A stretch of 64,000 bases of DNA, taken from NCBI RefSeq assembly GCF_038957035.1, contig NZ_CP152412.1, positions 1,608,501 to 1,672,500 of the forward strand, in the 5' to 3' direction. Positions 18,682 through 26,169 of this stretch are shown piece by piece. This DNA is from Bradyrhizobium sp. B097 (lineage in GTDB: Bacteria > Pseudomonadota > Alphaproteobacteria > Rhizobiales > Xanthobacteraceae). Numbering within the stretch: position 1 is the first letter of the stretch; each line of letters opens with the position of its first letter. A program made the translations under genes and the position numbers. The notes beneath the pieces are model-generated. The model had not been told where the DNA came from. It ran no database searches and saw only the letters and a program-made list of their open reading frames with translations.

Positions 18682-18848
18682 TGGAAATTCTGGTCTTTCT
18701 GGTGCCTCTGGCTCTCGCACTTGGCTTTGCCGGCCTGCTCGGCTTCCTCTGGTCACTCAAAAGCGGCCAGTACGACGATCTCGACGGTGCAGCCTGGCGC
18801 GCCATCGCCGACGATGAGCCCGCGAACGGTCAAGGCCGATCCAAATAA
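18681..18848 (+). CDS. fixS: cbb3 oxidase maturation peptide FixS
   Basis: A 55-aa protein with one membrane helix (VFLVPLALALGFAGLLGFLW) followed by the FixS/CcoS signature LKSGQYDDLDGAAWRAIADD. It is required for insertion of redox cofactors into cbb3 oxidase. Its ATG overlaps the fixI stop. Confidence 0.95.
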   Translation: MEILVFLVPLALALGFAGLLGFLWSLKSGQYDDLDGAAWRAIADDEPANGQGRSK

Positions 18849-19000
18849 TGGAAATAGACCAGTGAAACACCCGCGGCGATGGTCATTGCCGTTGAGGCGA
18901 GCGCCAGCACCAATGTCCAGTCTGGCCGCCGCGATTGCGGCACCCGAGACCGCAAGAGCAGGACCGAGACCAGCCGGTTGAGAGCACCAAACCGCGCCAT
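18830..19000 (-). CDS. Small membrane protein convergent with fixS
   Basis: A 56-aa frame starting MARFGALNRL with a predicted helix (TLVLALASTAMTIAAGVSLV) and a short tail. Its ATG follows the stop of the 19003-19248 gene almost directly, so the two would be translated from one mRNA. Its 3' end overlaps the tail of fixS on the other strand by 19 bp. No ribosome site of its own is obvious and no family is recognised. Confidence 0.5.
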   Translation of the reverse strand: MARFGALNRLVSVLLLRSRVPQSRRPDWTLVLALASTAMTIAAGVSLVYFHYLDRP

Positions 19001-19002
19001 CG

Positions 19003-19248
19003 TCAGCAGCAGCACATTGGCAGCACGTCAGGCTGCCAATAGCGCCAGTGTGTCGCGGACACTGTGACGGGTCGCATCGTGGTGGCATCGAACCATCCGT
19101 CGGCGTGCCGAATGCAGGGAAAGCCAAGCGGATGTCGATCGTCGTCGATCACCGCGAGCTCGATCACGCGGTCAGACGGCGCCGACCCAATCTCGCGCCA
19201 CCCTAACAGAGCCAGCCGTCGAATTATCGAGGTCAAAAGCCGACGCAT
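19003..19248 (-). CDS. Hypothetical protein, paralogue of the 7674-7934 gene
   Basis: An 81-aa protein whose core (GWREIGSAPSDRVIELAVID, GFPC and SATHWRYWQPDV) parallels the 7674-7934 product. The ATG at 19248 follows GGAG with 10-nt spacing. A FixK box at 19304-19317 is centred 62.5 bp upstream, the same spacing as for fixG. Two members of one unknown family linked to FixK boxes in one window suggest a real micro-oxic function. The cysteine-rich end (MCCC) is noted; its role is unknown. Confidence 0.7.
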   Translation of the reverse strand: MRRLLTSIIRRLALLGWREIGSAPSDRVIELAVIDDDRHPLGFPCIRHADGWFDATTMRPVTVSATHWRYWQPDVLPMCCC

Positions 19249-19303
19249 ATCGTAAGTTGCTCCGCTGAAGCATTTATCGTGACACGCTCACTCGCTTGAA
19301 CGG

Positions 19304-19317
19304 TTGACGCAGCGCAA
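19304..19317 (-). promoter_or_regulatory. FixK box upstream of the 19003-19248 gene
   Basis: TTGACGCAGCGCAA fits TTGA-N6-GCAA. A class II start would fall 21 nt before the ATG. Confidence 0.65.
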
Positions 19318-19455
19318 TCGCAGGGCTGGAAACTGACAGTCTCGATGAAATGATTGGTGCGTTGACTGAGTCCTTCGGCCGCGAAGGTGTTGCAACGGCT
19401 TACGTGGTCCAGGGGTACGCCCCACAAGATCGCCGATCTCGGAGGCCGCCGAGCC

Positions 19456-19469
19456 TTGAGCTAGGTCAA
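19456..19469. promoter_or_regulatory. FixK box with no clear target
   Basis: TTGAGCTAGGTCAA matches the consensus. The nearest plus-strand gene starts 119 bp from its centre, further than the 58-93 bp seen elsewhere, and no minus-strand start lies at the expected place. Confidence 0.45.
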
Positions 19470-19581
19470 TGTGTCCCCATCGATCCGCTATAGATTGAAG
19501 CTCTGGTCCGACTGGTTCCCGTTCTGTCGCTGGAAGTTGTCGCCTCAAATGCCGGGGCCTATCAGGCACGTCGAGGTGGTA

Positions 19582-19734
19582 ATGATACGGTTAGCTGATG
19601 CCGAAGCAATACTCGACGAAGTTGAGCGCGACGCCGCCGAGTTGCTATCCGAGGAGCTTCGGAAACTAGTGCAGCAGTACGTTGAGGAGCAACGCGTGGC
19701 CCTCAAAGTGCTTCGCAAGCTCTATCATCAATAG
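19582..19734 (+). CDS. 50-aa helical hypothetical protein
   Basis: A short, highly charged, probably all-helical protein: MIRLADAEAILDEVERDAAE, then ELRKLVQQYVEEQRVALKVL. GAGG precedes the ATG at close range. The heptad-like leucine spacing suggests a coiled coil or dimer. The only promoter motif nearby is the FixK box at 19456. No family recognised. Confidence 0.6.
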   Translation: MIRLADAEAILDEVERDAAELLSEELRKLVQQYVEEQRVALKVLRKLYHQ

Positions 19735-20164
19735 GAGTTAGCCCGACAAAGCGGAGGTACAACACGGCCTCGCGACGGAGGCGATTGCAATTTGTCGCGC
19801 AGACCAGCGCGCAAAGGAAAAAGGGACAGGTTGAAGGAGCTTCGAGCAACGGATGCATGTGCATTGTGCTGGGTGTACTGGCGCGAATAGCTTCTTCGCA
19901 CTTTAGCTTGATGTGATGTGCCGCAATGCCGCGCGCGATCCGAGTGTGCCGCAACTCGTGCGGAAGATGGGCTTCATTCGATGTGGGCGGTGACGGCCGG
20001 TCAGTGTATTTGGATTACTGGCCCTTTGCAGCGGGGGCGTCTTCGTGAACGAAGCGGGTCGCGTGTTGTGAGATAGCGACAAGTCTCGTTTGGCCGTTCG
20101 CGCCGGCCTCGAGGAACTCTCGGTTTGACGCCCCGGAGCGATACGTATGGTCGCAGCATGCATG
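19735..20164. other. Intergenic stretch without a supported gene
   Basis: Short frames on both strands lack ribosome sites and recognisable sequence. No repeat or RNA gene is seen until the hairpin at 20165. Confidence 0.5.
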
Positions 20165-20196
20165 GCAGCCCGGCAGGAAGTTTCCTGCCGGGCTGC
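20165..20196. terminator. Strong hairpin, probable bidirectional terminator
   Basis: Fifteen-base perfect arms (GCAGCCCGGCAGGAA and its complement) are separated by 2 nt. It lies between a plus-strand and a minus-strand gene, as a shared terminator would, although T-runs are weak. Confidence 0.55.
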
Positions 20197-20396
20197 GTCA
20201 TCGGCGTTCCCGAGGGCAGGTCGGGCCGCTCAATGACCGGTGAATCGCAGTTGGCTTCGTTGGCGGCGCGTTGGACGCTCGACGCCCCGTCGGAATGTCG
20301 AGCTTTCTTTTAGACGCCCAATGATCGTCAGCACCACGGCTGCAATCGGATGAGCAAGGGGGCGACGCCCTCCGAGCCGAACCGGGCGACCAGCGC

Positions 20397-20681
20397 TCAG
20401 ATATCGCCGAGCCGGCACCAGGCGAGGTCGATCAACGTCCCGATCCGCGTAGATTTGGCTTGTAGTTGTTTGCGGTTCTCCGGATTCTCGATCTTTCCGA
20501 TCACGATGGATGTTCGTGCATGAGTGATCTGAAGAGCGAAGACCGCCTCTTGTAGCGCCTCGCGCGCTTTCTGCCGGTGAGCACTCCAAAGCTCAGACGA
20601 ATCGATCGGCGCTGCCCGGCATGCCAGCGACAGCGTGGGGCGGTGACGCTTACGTCGATCGAGGTTCGTGATGTCCGGCAT
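20397..20681 (-). CDS. Hypothetical protein (94 aa)
   Basis: Starts MPDITNLDRRKRHRPTLSLA and continues with a long helix (LWSAHRQKAREALQEAVFAL). The ATG at 20681 has AAGGGAG with good spacing, so the longer upstream frame is not used. No signal peptide, membrane segment or known domain is seen. It is divergent from the MarR gene, from which it is separated by a palindrome-rich gap. Confidence 0.6.
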   Translation of the reverse strand: MPDITNLDRRKRHRPTLSLACRAAPIDSSELWSAHRQKAREALQEAVFALQITHARTSIVIGKIENPENRKQLQAKSTRIGTLIDLAWCRLGDI

Positions 20682-20763
20682 GGTGCTTCTCCCTTGGCGT
20701 GTGCTCGGTGTTGATGTCCTTTCGAGGGGATATTGAGGGCACCGTCTTAATTGCTTGATCAAT

Positions 20764-20853
20764 CCGATTATCGGAATCCGGCAAATCGTGGGAATTTTGT
20801 GATTAACCCTTTGAAAACGGCATATGCCGATAAATTACCGGTATATGCATATA
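20764..20853. promoter_or_regulatory. Palindrome cluster upstream of the MarR gene
   Basis: The gap holds CCGATTATCGG (20764), CGGCATATGCCG (20818), TACCGGTA (20836) and TATATGCATATA (20842), all palindromic. This density just before a MarR gene suggests autoregulatory operators covering both divergent promoters. Confidence 0.5.
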
Positions 20854-20866
20854 ACGCAGGTGCTCG

Positions 20867-21346
20867 ATGAAGCAGGTTGTGTCGCTAATGCCCGAGGAAC
20901 TGGCCGTGGTGGGCAGTTGCTGCGCCGCATTCAATGTTCGGAAGGCAAGCCGGGTGATTACTCGGCTGTATGCCGAGGCCTTCGCGCCCGTCGGCGTGGA
21001 GCCGACGCAATTCATGCTGCTCGCCGCCTGTGCACGGCAGAGGACCGTGACCATGGGAGCTCTTGCGGAGAGGATGGCTATGGACCCGAGTGCACTTGCC
21101 CGCAATATTGCGGTTCTTGAGCGCCGTGGGCTGGTGAAGGTCGCACTTGGAGTGGACCGGCGGGTGCGGGACATCTCGATATCCGCCCGAGGCAAACAAA
21201 TCCTGTCCCGCGCGCTGCCCCGCTGGCGGGCGATGCAGGCGAAGCTGGCCGTACAGTTTGGCGAAGACAATTTTCAGGCGACCGTCGATCTGATGAAAAA
21301 GATGACGCAGGCAGGCGAGGCGCTGCTCATCGATTCAAACCCGTAA
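20867..21346 (+). CDS. MarR-family transcriptional regulator
   Basis: A 159-aa winged-helix regulator. After an N-terminal dimerisation helix (FNVRKASRVITRLYAEAFAP) comes the MarR DNA-binding core, TQFMLLAACARQRTVTMGAL, then DPSALARNIAVLERRGLVKV and the wing GVDRRVRDISI. Conserved Asp/Arg in the wing are present. It ends 9 nt before an AraC-family gene, so the two are probably one transcript. The palindromes upstream are candidate self-binding sites. Ligand and targets are unknown. Confidence 0.88.
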   Translation: MKQVVSLMPEELAVVGSCCAAFNVRKASRVITRLYAEAFAPVGVEPTQFMLLAACARQRTVTMGALAERMAMDPSALARNIAVLERRGLVKVALGVDRRVRDISISARGKQILSRALPRWRAMQAKLAVQFGEDNFQATVDLMKKMTQAGEALLIDSNP

Positions 21347-21355
21347 GAGGTCACG

Positions 21356-22303
21356 ATGCCCGTCCGTTGGCTCGATCCGTCGCCGGTGCTGCGTGTCGAA
21401 CGTTTCAACAGTTTCGACGAATTTCGACCCAACGATGTTATCGGCGGAATGAGAAGCACGCCGCTGGATTCCTCGCCCATCTCGGTCTCGCGGAGCATTC
21501 TGGCGCTTCCCGACTGCCTTCTCGTACTGCAGCGATCATTTGCCAGGCGGATGGAGGGAGATCTCGGAGCAAATCGTGGGGTTGGGGTCGTGATTCCTCT
21601 GGCCTTCCACGCGACGATGAACGGGAACGCGGTCGGCGATTCTACGATCGGAGTCATCCGCGGCCGGGCGCCTGTCGATGTCGTCGAACGGCATGCAAAC
21701 ACCTATCTCATGCTGCGTTTCGGCTCCGACATGCGCAATCGCGGATGGGCCGACTTCGAGGGCGGAATCGAGCTGTTCAGGCTGACACCGGCGAAGATGC
21801 TGGCGATACGATCGGCGATTCTGGACATGTTTTGCCTGGCGTCCAGCTGCAGGGAGCTCAGGGAGTTCGAACTGTTGAGGGGAGGGCTGCAGGAAACGCT
21901 CGTAGCCGGGCTCGACAGCGCCCTGGTCGAGGACAGCGTCAAGCGGGCACTGCCCGGCTCGTTCGACCGGCATCGGAAGCTGGTCGAGCGCCTGGATGAA
22001 CTGGTGGCCGCGGTCGGCGAGGCCGATCTCTACAGCGCCGGCCTCGCGCAGACCCTAGGCGTTTCCGTTCGTACGCTTCAGACCGCCATACAGCACGTCT
22101 GCGGCGTTAGCCTGCATCAACATTTGCGATCGAAACGCATCTGGTCGGTCCGCAAGCTCCTCGTCAAAGGAGGCCCGCTCCTTACCGTGACCGCGGCGGC
22201 GCGGGCCAACGGCTTCTGGCACATGAGCGACTTCGCGAGATGTTACGGCCGTGCATATGGCGAGATGCCGTCGGAGACTCTCGCGCGGGTGCGAGGGGTC
22301 TAA
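21356..22303 (+). CDS. AraC-family transcriptional regulator
   Basis: A 315-aa protein with a roughly 200-residue N-terminal sensing domain of the type found in oxygenase or amine pathway regulators, and a C-terminal AraC double helix-turn-helix (DLYSAGLAQTLGVSVRTLQT, then LLTVTAAARANGFWHMSDFA and GEMPSETLARV). It is 9 nt downstream of the MarR gene. Three more full-length AraC proteins lie at 56-62 kb. The target may be the exported hydrolase-fold gene downstream, but a 397-bp gap separates them. Confidence 0.88.
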   Translation: MPVRWLDPSPVLRVERFNSFDEFRPNDVIGGMRSTPLDSSPISVSRSILALPDCLLVLQRSFARRMEGDLGANRGVGVVIPLAFHATMNGNAVGDSTIGVIRGRAPVDVVERHANTYLMLRFGSDMRNRGWADFEGGIELFRLTPAKMLAIRSAILDMFCLASSCRELREFELLRGGLQETLVAGLDSALVEDSVKRALPGSFDRHRKLVERLDELVAAVGEADLYSAGLAQTLGVSVRTLQTAIQHVCGVSLHQHLRSKRIWSVRKLLVKGGPLLTVTAAARANGFWHMSDFARCYGRAYGEMPSETLARVRGV

Positions 22304-22700
22304 TCCACGGTGTGCCCGTCGAGGCCGTGTACCAATTAAAGCGGTGGCGGTGTGCCGAAGACCGCGTCCGCTTTGCCCTTCAACCAAGCCATCGCCGCAG
22401 TGCAATATTTCGTCATGGGCTAGAAGCAGCTATGAACTGGAAGCATTGGCACGCGCCTTCGTGCGACGGCTTCCCAGACACGATCGCGAAATCAAATCGG
22501 CGCACGTCTATCGAGACGCCAAGAGGTTCAAACCACAAGCTCAAAAATGTCTCGTTGCTGATTGGTCGACAGCATCCGAAGATAAGCGACAGTCGGCAAC
22601 TTTCGCTGGGTGGAAATCCCAAGCCCAACGTTCAGCCGGCAAAATTTGAATTGCGTGAACTGAATTTTCGGCGGAATCCAACCGAAGAGGAGACGCGTCC
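22304..22700. other. Intergenic region upstream of the metallo-beta-lactamase-fold gene
   Basis: Plus-strand frames here have no ribosome sites and low coding character. A TTGGCACGCGCCTTCG string at about 22446 recalls a sigma-54 -24 element but lacks the -12 GC. No repeat seen. Confidence 0.4.
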
Positions 22701-23690
22701 ATGAAATTCGGGAAATGGATTTTTATCGTCGCTGCTGTCACCTGCGCGACAACGGCGGGTCCTTGCGCGACCATCGCAGCCGAGCCGAACGGCAAGATTA
22801 CGATACTATATGACGCGTTCGGCGCCGATCCCACAATGACAAAGGACTGGGGCTTCTCGGCGCTGGTGGAGGTCGCAGGTAAGCGCATTCTGTTTGACAC
22901 CGGAGATAACGCCGAGATCTTTGCGAAGAATGTCGGAGCAAAGGGGGTCGATCTTACCATGCTCGATTTTGTGGTTCTCTCCCATCGTCACTCCGATCAC
23001 ATGGCGGGATTGAGCTACGTGCTGAGTGTCAACCCGAAGGTGAAGATCTACGCACCCAAGGAAGGGTTCGGCATCTACGGATCGTCGCTTCCATCGACCT
23101 TTTATCGCAAGGACGAGTCCCTGCCTGAGGAGATGCGATATTACGGCGGCAGACCGCCGAAAATCATGGAGTTCGGCGCCGCATGGCCCAATGCAAATTT
23201 CGAACTGGTTGATCAGACGACCGAGATTGCGCCTGGCATCAACCTAATTGCTCTGGTTTCTGATCTTCCCGGCACAAAGGAACTCAAAGAACTCTCTCTC
23301 GCTGTGAATACGCCAGATGGCCTCATTCTTGTTGTCGGCTGTTCGCATCCGGGAATCGAGCGTATTGTCGAGGCCGCAACAGCGATCAACCCCAAGATCC
23401 ATCTCATTGCCGGAGGCTTCCACCTTGTTGTGGCCGCCGACGACGCCATTGATAAGATTGTGATCGCCCTCAAGGACAAATTCAAGGTTGAGAACATTGC
23501 CCCCGGTCACTGCGCGGGCGAACCGACGTTTGCTGCGCTAAAGAAGGCGTTTGGCACGCGATACATCTATGCCGGGCTCGGCACTTCACTGGCCCTTGGG
23601 CCCGACATCAACTCCAGTGTTCGGCACGGCGAAGCGCCTGCCTTTGACGATCTAGCGGTCTATCGCAGGCTTGCCAGTCGCGAAGACTGA
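22701..23690 (+). CDS. Exported metallo-beta-lactamase-fold hydrolase
   Basis: A 329-aa protein with a signal peptide (MKFGKWIFIVAAVTCATTAG, cleavage near ATIAAEP). The metal-binding HRHSDH motif lies at about residues 98-103, with further candidate ligands in VGCSHPG, GGFH and PGHCAGEP. The arrangement resembles the cluster of exported MBL proteins related to dihydropterin-aminobenzene 5'-phosphate synthase-like enzymes. GAGGAG precedes the ATG. Substrate unknown; periplasmic location is inferred from the signal peptide. Confidence 0.85.
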   Translation: MKFGKWIFIVAAVTCATTAGPCATIAAEPNGKITILYDAFGADPTMTKDWGFSALVEVAGKRILFDTGDNAEIFAKNVGAKGVDLTMLDFVVLSHRHSDHMAGLSYVLSVNPKVKIYAPKEGFGIYGSSLPSTFYRKDESLPEEMRYYGGRPPKIMEFGAAWPNANFELVDQTTEIAPGINLIALVSDLPGTKELKELSLAVNTPDGLILVVGCSHPGIERIVEAATAINPKIHLIAGGFHLVVAADDAIDKIVIALKDKFKVENIAPGHCAGEPTFAALKKAFGTRYIYAGLGTSLALGPDINSSVRHGEAPAFDDLAVYRRLASRED

Positions 23691-23895
23691 TTTTCCCGCC
23701 AGTCGGGAGAGGTCGTGGCGGACATCTCTCATATGGGCGGCCGCCATGACCGCATTGGGTCATTTTCGACGGATTTGGTGGGGTGGTAGGTTAATGTCCG
23801 CTTCTGCTCGTAAGCCTCCAACCGGGGCCCGCCCGGAAGCGTTACGTCGGGCCAGACCCCTATGATTCAAGGCCTCCAAACTGGGGGCTCGAATT

Positions 23896-23943
23896 ATGCG
23901 CTACGAACTCGCCGATTATGAATTGATTGCCACCAAGCCCGTA
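23896..23943 (+). mobile_element. Stub of an IS5-type transposase
   Basis: The frame begins MRYELADYELIATKPV, like the N-terminus MRYEL-DYEW-IKP of IS5-group transposases. It then loses similarity and has no catalytic domain. No inverted repeats could be fixed. Confidence 0.55.
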
Positions 23944-23971
23944 AGAGTACGGATGGCGTGCGGCTGGCGAG

Positions 23972-24217
23972 CTAATTCGATTCGAACCGAACGCCGATGC
24001 GGTTCTCCTTCCGCCACACGATATGGCAGGGCAATTGGCTATGATCGGTGTCCATCACGAGCGTAAACCGATCCGGGATCCCGACCGGCGATATCACGTC
24101 CAGCGCTGCGCCCGTGTCAGACAGGTTGCGGACGGTGCAGTCGATTGCGCCCCCGCCGAATGAGATTGTGCCCGCTTTCAGCATTCGCCGCCGCTGTACT
24201 GCTCGATGTTCTTCCAT
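23972..24217 (-). CDS. PilZ-domain protein
   Basis: An 81-aa single-domain protein: MEEHRAVQRRRMLKAGTISF, CTVRNLSDTGAALDV, then LPCHIVWRKENRIGVRF. The RxxxR-like start and the NLSDTGAAL motif (the D/N-x-S-x-x-G-A-like binding loop) are typical of PilZ, which binds cyclic di-GMP. The ATG at 24217 is chosen because this is where the family begins. It sits alone among gene fragments. Confidence 0.82.
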   Translation of the reverse strand: MEEHRAVQRRRMLKAGTISFGGGAIDCTVRNLSDTGAALDVISPVGIPDRFTLVMDTDHSQLPCHIVWRKENRIGVRFESN

Positions 24218-24374
24218 AGCAAACCTACGCAAATATCGAGACGCCCGCATACGCCAACGCATGAGACGGCTGGCTGGTCGTCCCTTTGGGAAGTTTGCGT
24301 GACCTTGATTAACGGACCGTCACCTCAGTTCAACCGTCTGCGCGTGGAACCGATGCAGCGTTCCATCCATCAGT

Positions 24375-24560
24375 GACCACGCGACACTCGTCATCCACCA
24401 TGATGAGGTCAAGCACGAAATATTCGATGAAGAGTTCGGCGCCGACGCGCAGGGCTTGCCCATAGAGCGTGTGAATCAAAGCATGTCCCGTTCGATCCGC
24501 CGCTGCGCAGGCGCGGCGGACCGGTTTTTTGCCGAACTCGCTCATATGGCCGCCGAATTT
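24375..24560 (-). pseudogene. Internal fragment of succinate dehydrogenase flavoprotein (sdhA)
   Basis: The frame reads [20 protein letters not shown], then [20 protein letters not shown] and [13 protein letters not shown], closely matching the SdhA/FrdA catalytic region ([18 protein letters not shown] in typical enzymes). Only about 60 residues remain. A different frame upstream (24560-24735) begins MIRAALDFFIQNRLEAEPEV and joins it without a common reading frame. This is a relic. Confidence 0.8.
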
Positions 24561-24754
24561 CGGATGGACCTGTATAGGTCGCACATCGGGGAAATGGATC
24601 AGTCCTTTTTACGATCCGCACGACAGAATCGGATAGCCCAAGGCGCTTCTTATGCGCTTCCTCAAAGCGTTCCTTCACCTCTGGCTCGGCTTCCAATCTG
24701 TTTTGAATGAAGAAATCCAGCGCTGCCCGGATCATGTCTCACTCACTATCCTCG

Positions 24755-25057
24755 ATGGATCTCCTCGCCCCTAGCGCAGGGATCCATGCCTGGACCGGCG
24801 GCGCGATCGGCTCGATGACGATAGCTGTGATGACGCGGGCGTCCCTCGGCCATAGCGGGCAAGCGCTCTCGGCATCCACTGCCACCCGCGCCGTTTACGC
24901 CTCGATCGTCATCGCAGCGCTGGCGCGGATATGTGCTGCTGTCGATCCGACCTATTCGATCCCGCGGTTAGCGATCGCGGGTATCGCATGGACAGGGGCG
25001 TTTCTGGGATTCGCGCTGGCTTACGCCCCGCTGCTGTGCAGCACCCGCAAGCTCTGA
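24755..25057 (+). pseudogene. C-terminal fragment of nnrS
   Basis: About 100 residues match the end of NnrS, a haem-copper membrane protein of nitric-oxide metabolism: GIHAWTGGAIGSMTIAVMTR, ASLGHSGQAL, then hydrophobic helices. NnrS proteins are usually near 400 aa with about 12 helices, so the first three quarters are missing. The frame before residue 20 is unrelated sequence. It lies beside the sdhA fragment and convergent with a hemerythrin gene. Confidence 0.75.
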
Positions 25058-25072
25058 GACGACGCTGACAGA

Positions 25073-25636
25073 TCAGTGTCGTTCCGCTTCAGCCTCTTGC
25101 TCCATTCGCAGAATGTGCGCTCTTAGCGCGTCGAAAGTTTCTTCGGCGGCGTCGCTAAACAGCGGATCTTTATGATCGGCTAGGACTGAAGCGACCTCCG
25201 CCCAATCCTGGGGCAGTAGAGCCTTGAGGGCTGCTGGGAAGAAATCGCGCTCTTCCACCATCATATGGTGACGCTCGTTCACAATAAAATCTCGTATGAT
25301 CTGGCCGACCTCCAGCCGAGGAATCTCGCGATCCGCGAGGACGCCATCGATCGCTTCGGCGAAGCGGCGCAAGCGATCGGCTCCGTCTGCGTGCTCACGT
25401 GCGAGATCGCCAACGGTTGCAGCCGCAGCCGGATCGCGAAGCGTCAGCTTGGAGAGTATCAAGTCTTCCTGGGGATGATGGTATACCTCCGGGTAGACTT
25501 CGAAATAGCTGATAATCGCCCGAATAACCTCATAATCGGGGCGACGCCCGTGCTCAAAGAGCTCAAGTTCTCGCTCGAGTATAGTGAGGAGCAAATCAAT
25601 ATTGCGATGCTCTCGGCGCAAAAGATCGATAATCAC
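25073..25636 (-). CDS. Hemerythrin-domain protein
   Basis: A 187-aa protein with a four-helix hemerythrin domain: REHRNIDLLLTILERELELF, EVYHHPQEDLILSKL, EHADGADRLRRFAEA and VNERHHMMVEERDFFPAAL give the expected His/Glu ligands for a diiron site that binds O2 or NO. GTG 25636 is chosen because GAGGAGG precedes it; an in-frame extension to 25729 (MFGSGLIWRKKAKPAS) lacks a site. Nearby nnrS and nirV relics suggest an NO-related history. Confidence 0.85.
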   Translation of the reverse strand: MIIDLLRREHRNIDLLLTILERELELFEHGRRPDYEVIRAIISYFEVYPEVYHHPQEDLILSKLTLRDPAAAATVGDLAREHADGADRLRRFAEAIDGVLADREIPRLEVGQIIRDFIVNERHHMMVEERDFFPAALKALLPQDWAEVASVLADHKDPLFSDAAEETFDALRAHILRMEQEAEAERH

Positions 25637-25861
25637 TGCAGCGCCCTCCTCAGAGGAGATACCCCAGTGGCCAAGGTAGGCCGAAGCCGGCTTCGCCTTT
25701 TTGCGCCAGATCAAGCCTGAACCGAACAAAGTGCGGTACCTCCTCGCTCAAGAAAGCGGAAGGCGGCAACGCTGCGATTTCGACCACCGCGTTGATCAAG
25801 CCGTTGATCAAGCGGCTATCGTTCGCGGAGATGTTGCGCGGCTGATTTAGCCGGGCGCGTT

Positions 25862-25875
25862 TGATCAGGCGCAAA
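25862..25875. promoter_or_regulatory. FixK-like box with no intact target
   Basis: TTGATCAGGCGCAA matches TTGA-N6-GCAA. On the plus strand an ATG with GAGGGG upstream lies 64.5 bp away (25933), but that frame stops after four codons and abuts an ATG opening a 44-codon frame. The minus-strand hemerythrin start is much further. Confidence 0.4.
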
Positions 25876-26169
25876 TCAGTTTAGCTCAAGTTCTGCGATC
25901 CATGTTCTGTAACAGCCATTCCGAGGGGCACCATGGACGCTGCATGATGGCCGTGGTGATACGGGTGACAGGCCAGACGATGAGCATTCGCGCAGATATG
26001 CAGGTGCTGCGCCTGTTGAGGGTGTTCCTGAGGATCGGAGGCCCGGATGCGCCGGCGGATCATGGCCAACTGTCTTGAGGAAAGGACCGTCAGAACGGAT
26101 CAGGATCCGGACGAACGTCGTTAGCCGGTTCGATCAGCAGAAGCGGCAGCGTCCTTGCAGATTGCGCTC

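Noticed and set aside
19233..19427. 64-codon minus-strand frame upstream of the 19.0-kb gene
   Set aside because: It overlaps the FixK box and the start of the real gene, and has no recognisable sequence.
22446..22462. Possible sigma-54 promoter before the metallo-beta-lactamase-fold gene
   Set aside because: The -24 half is fair but the -12 half reads TTCG in place of TTGC, and it is about 240 bp from the gene.
25785..25816. Tandem TTGATCAAGC repeats as FixK boxes
   Set aside because: The half-sites are too close; the spacing does not match TTGA-N6-TCAA.
25881..26069. His-rich minus-strand frame
   Set aside because: Looks like a metal-binding peptide but has no ribosome site and overlaps a GC-rich stretch; the composition is that of a shadow.
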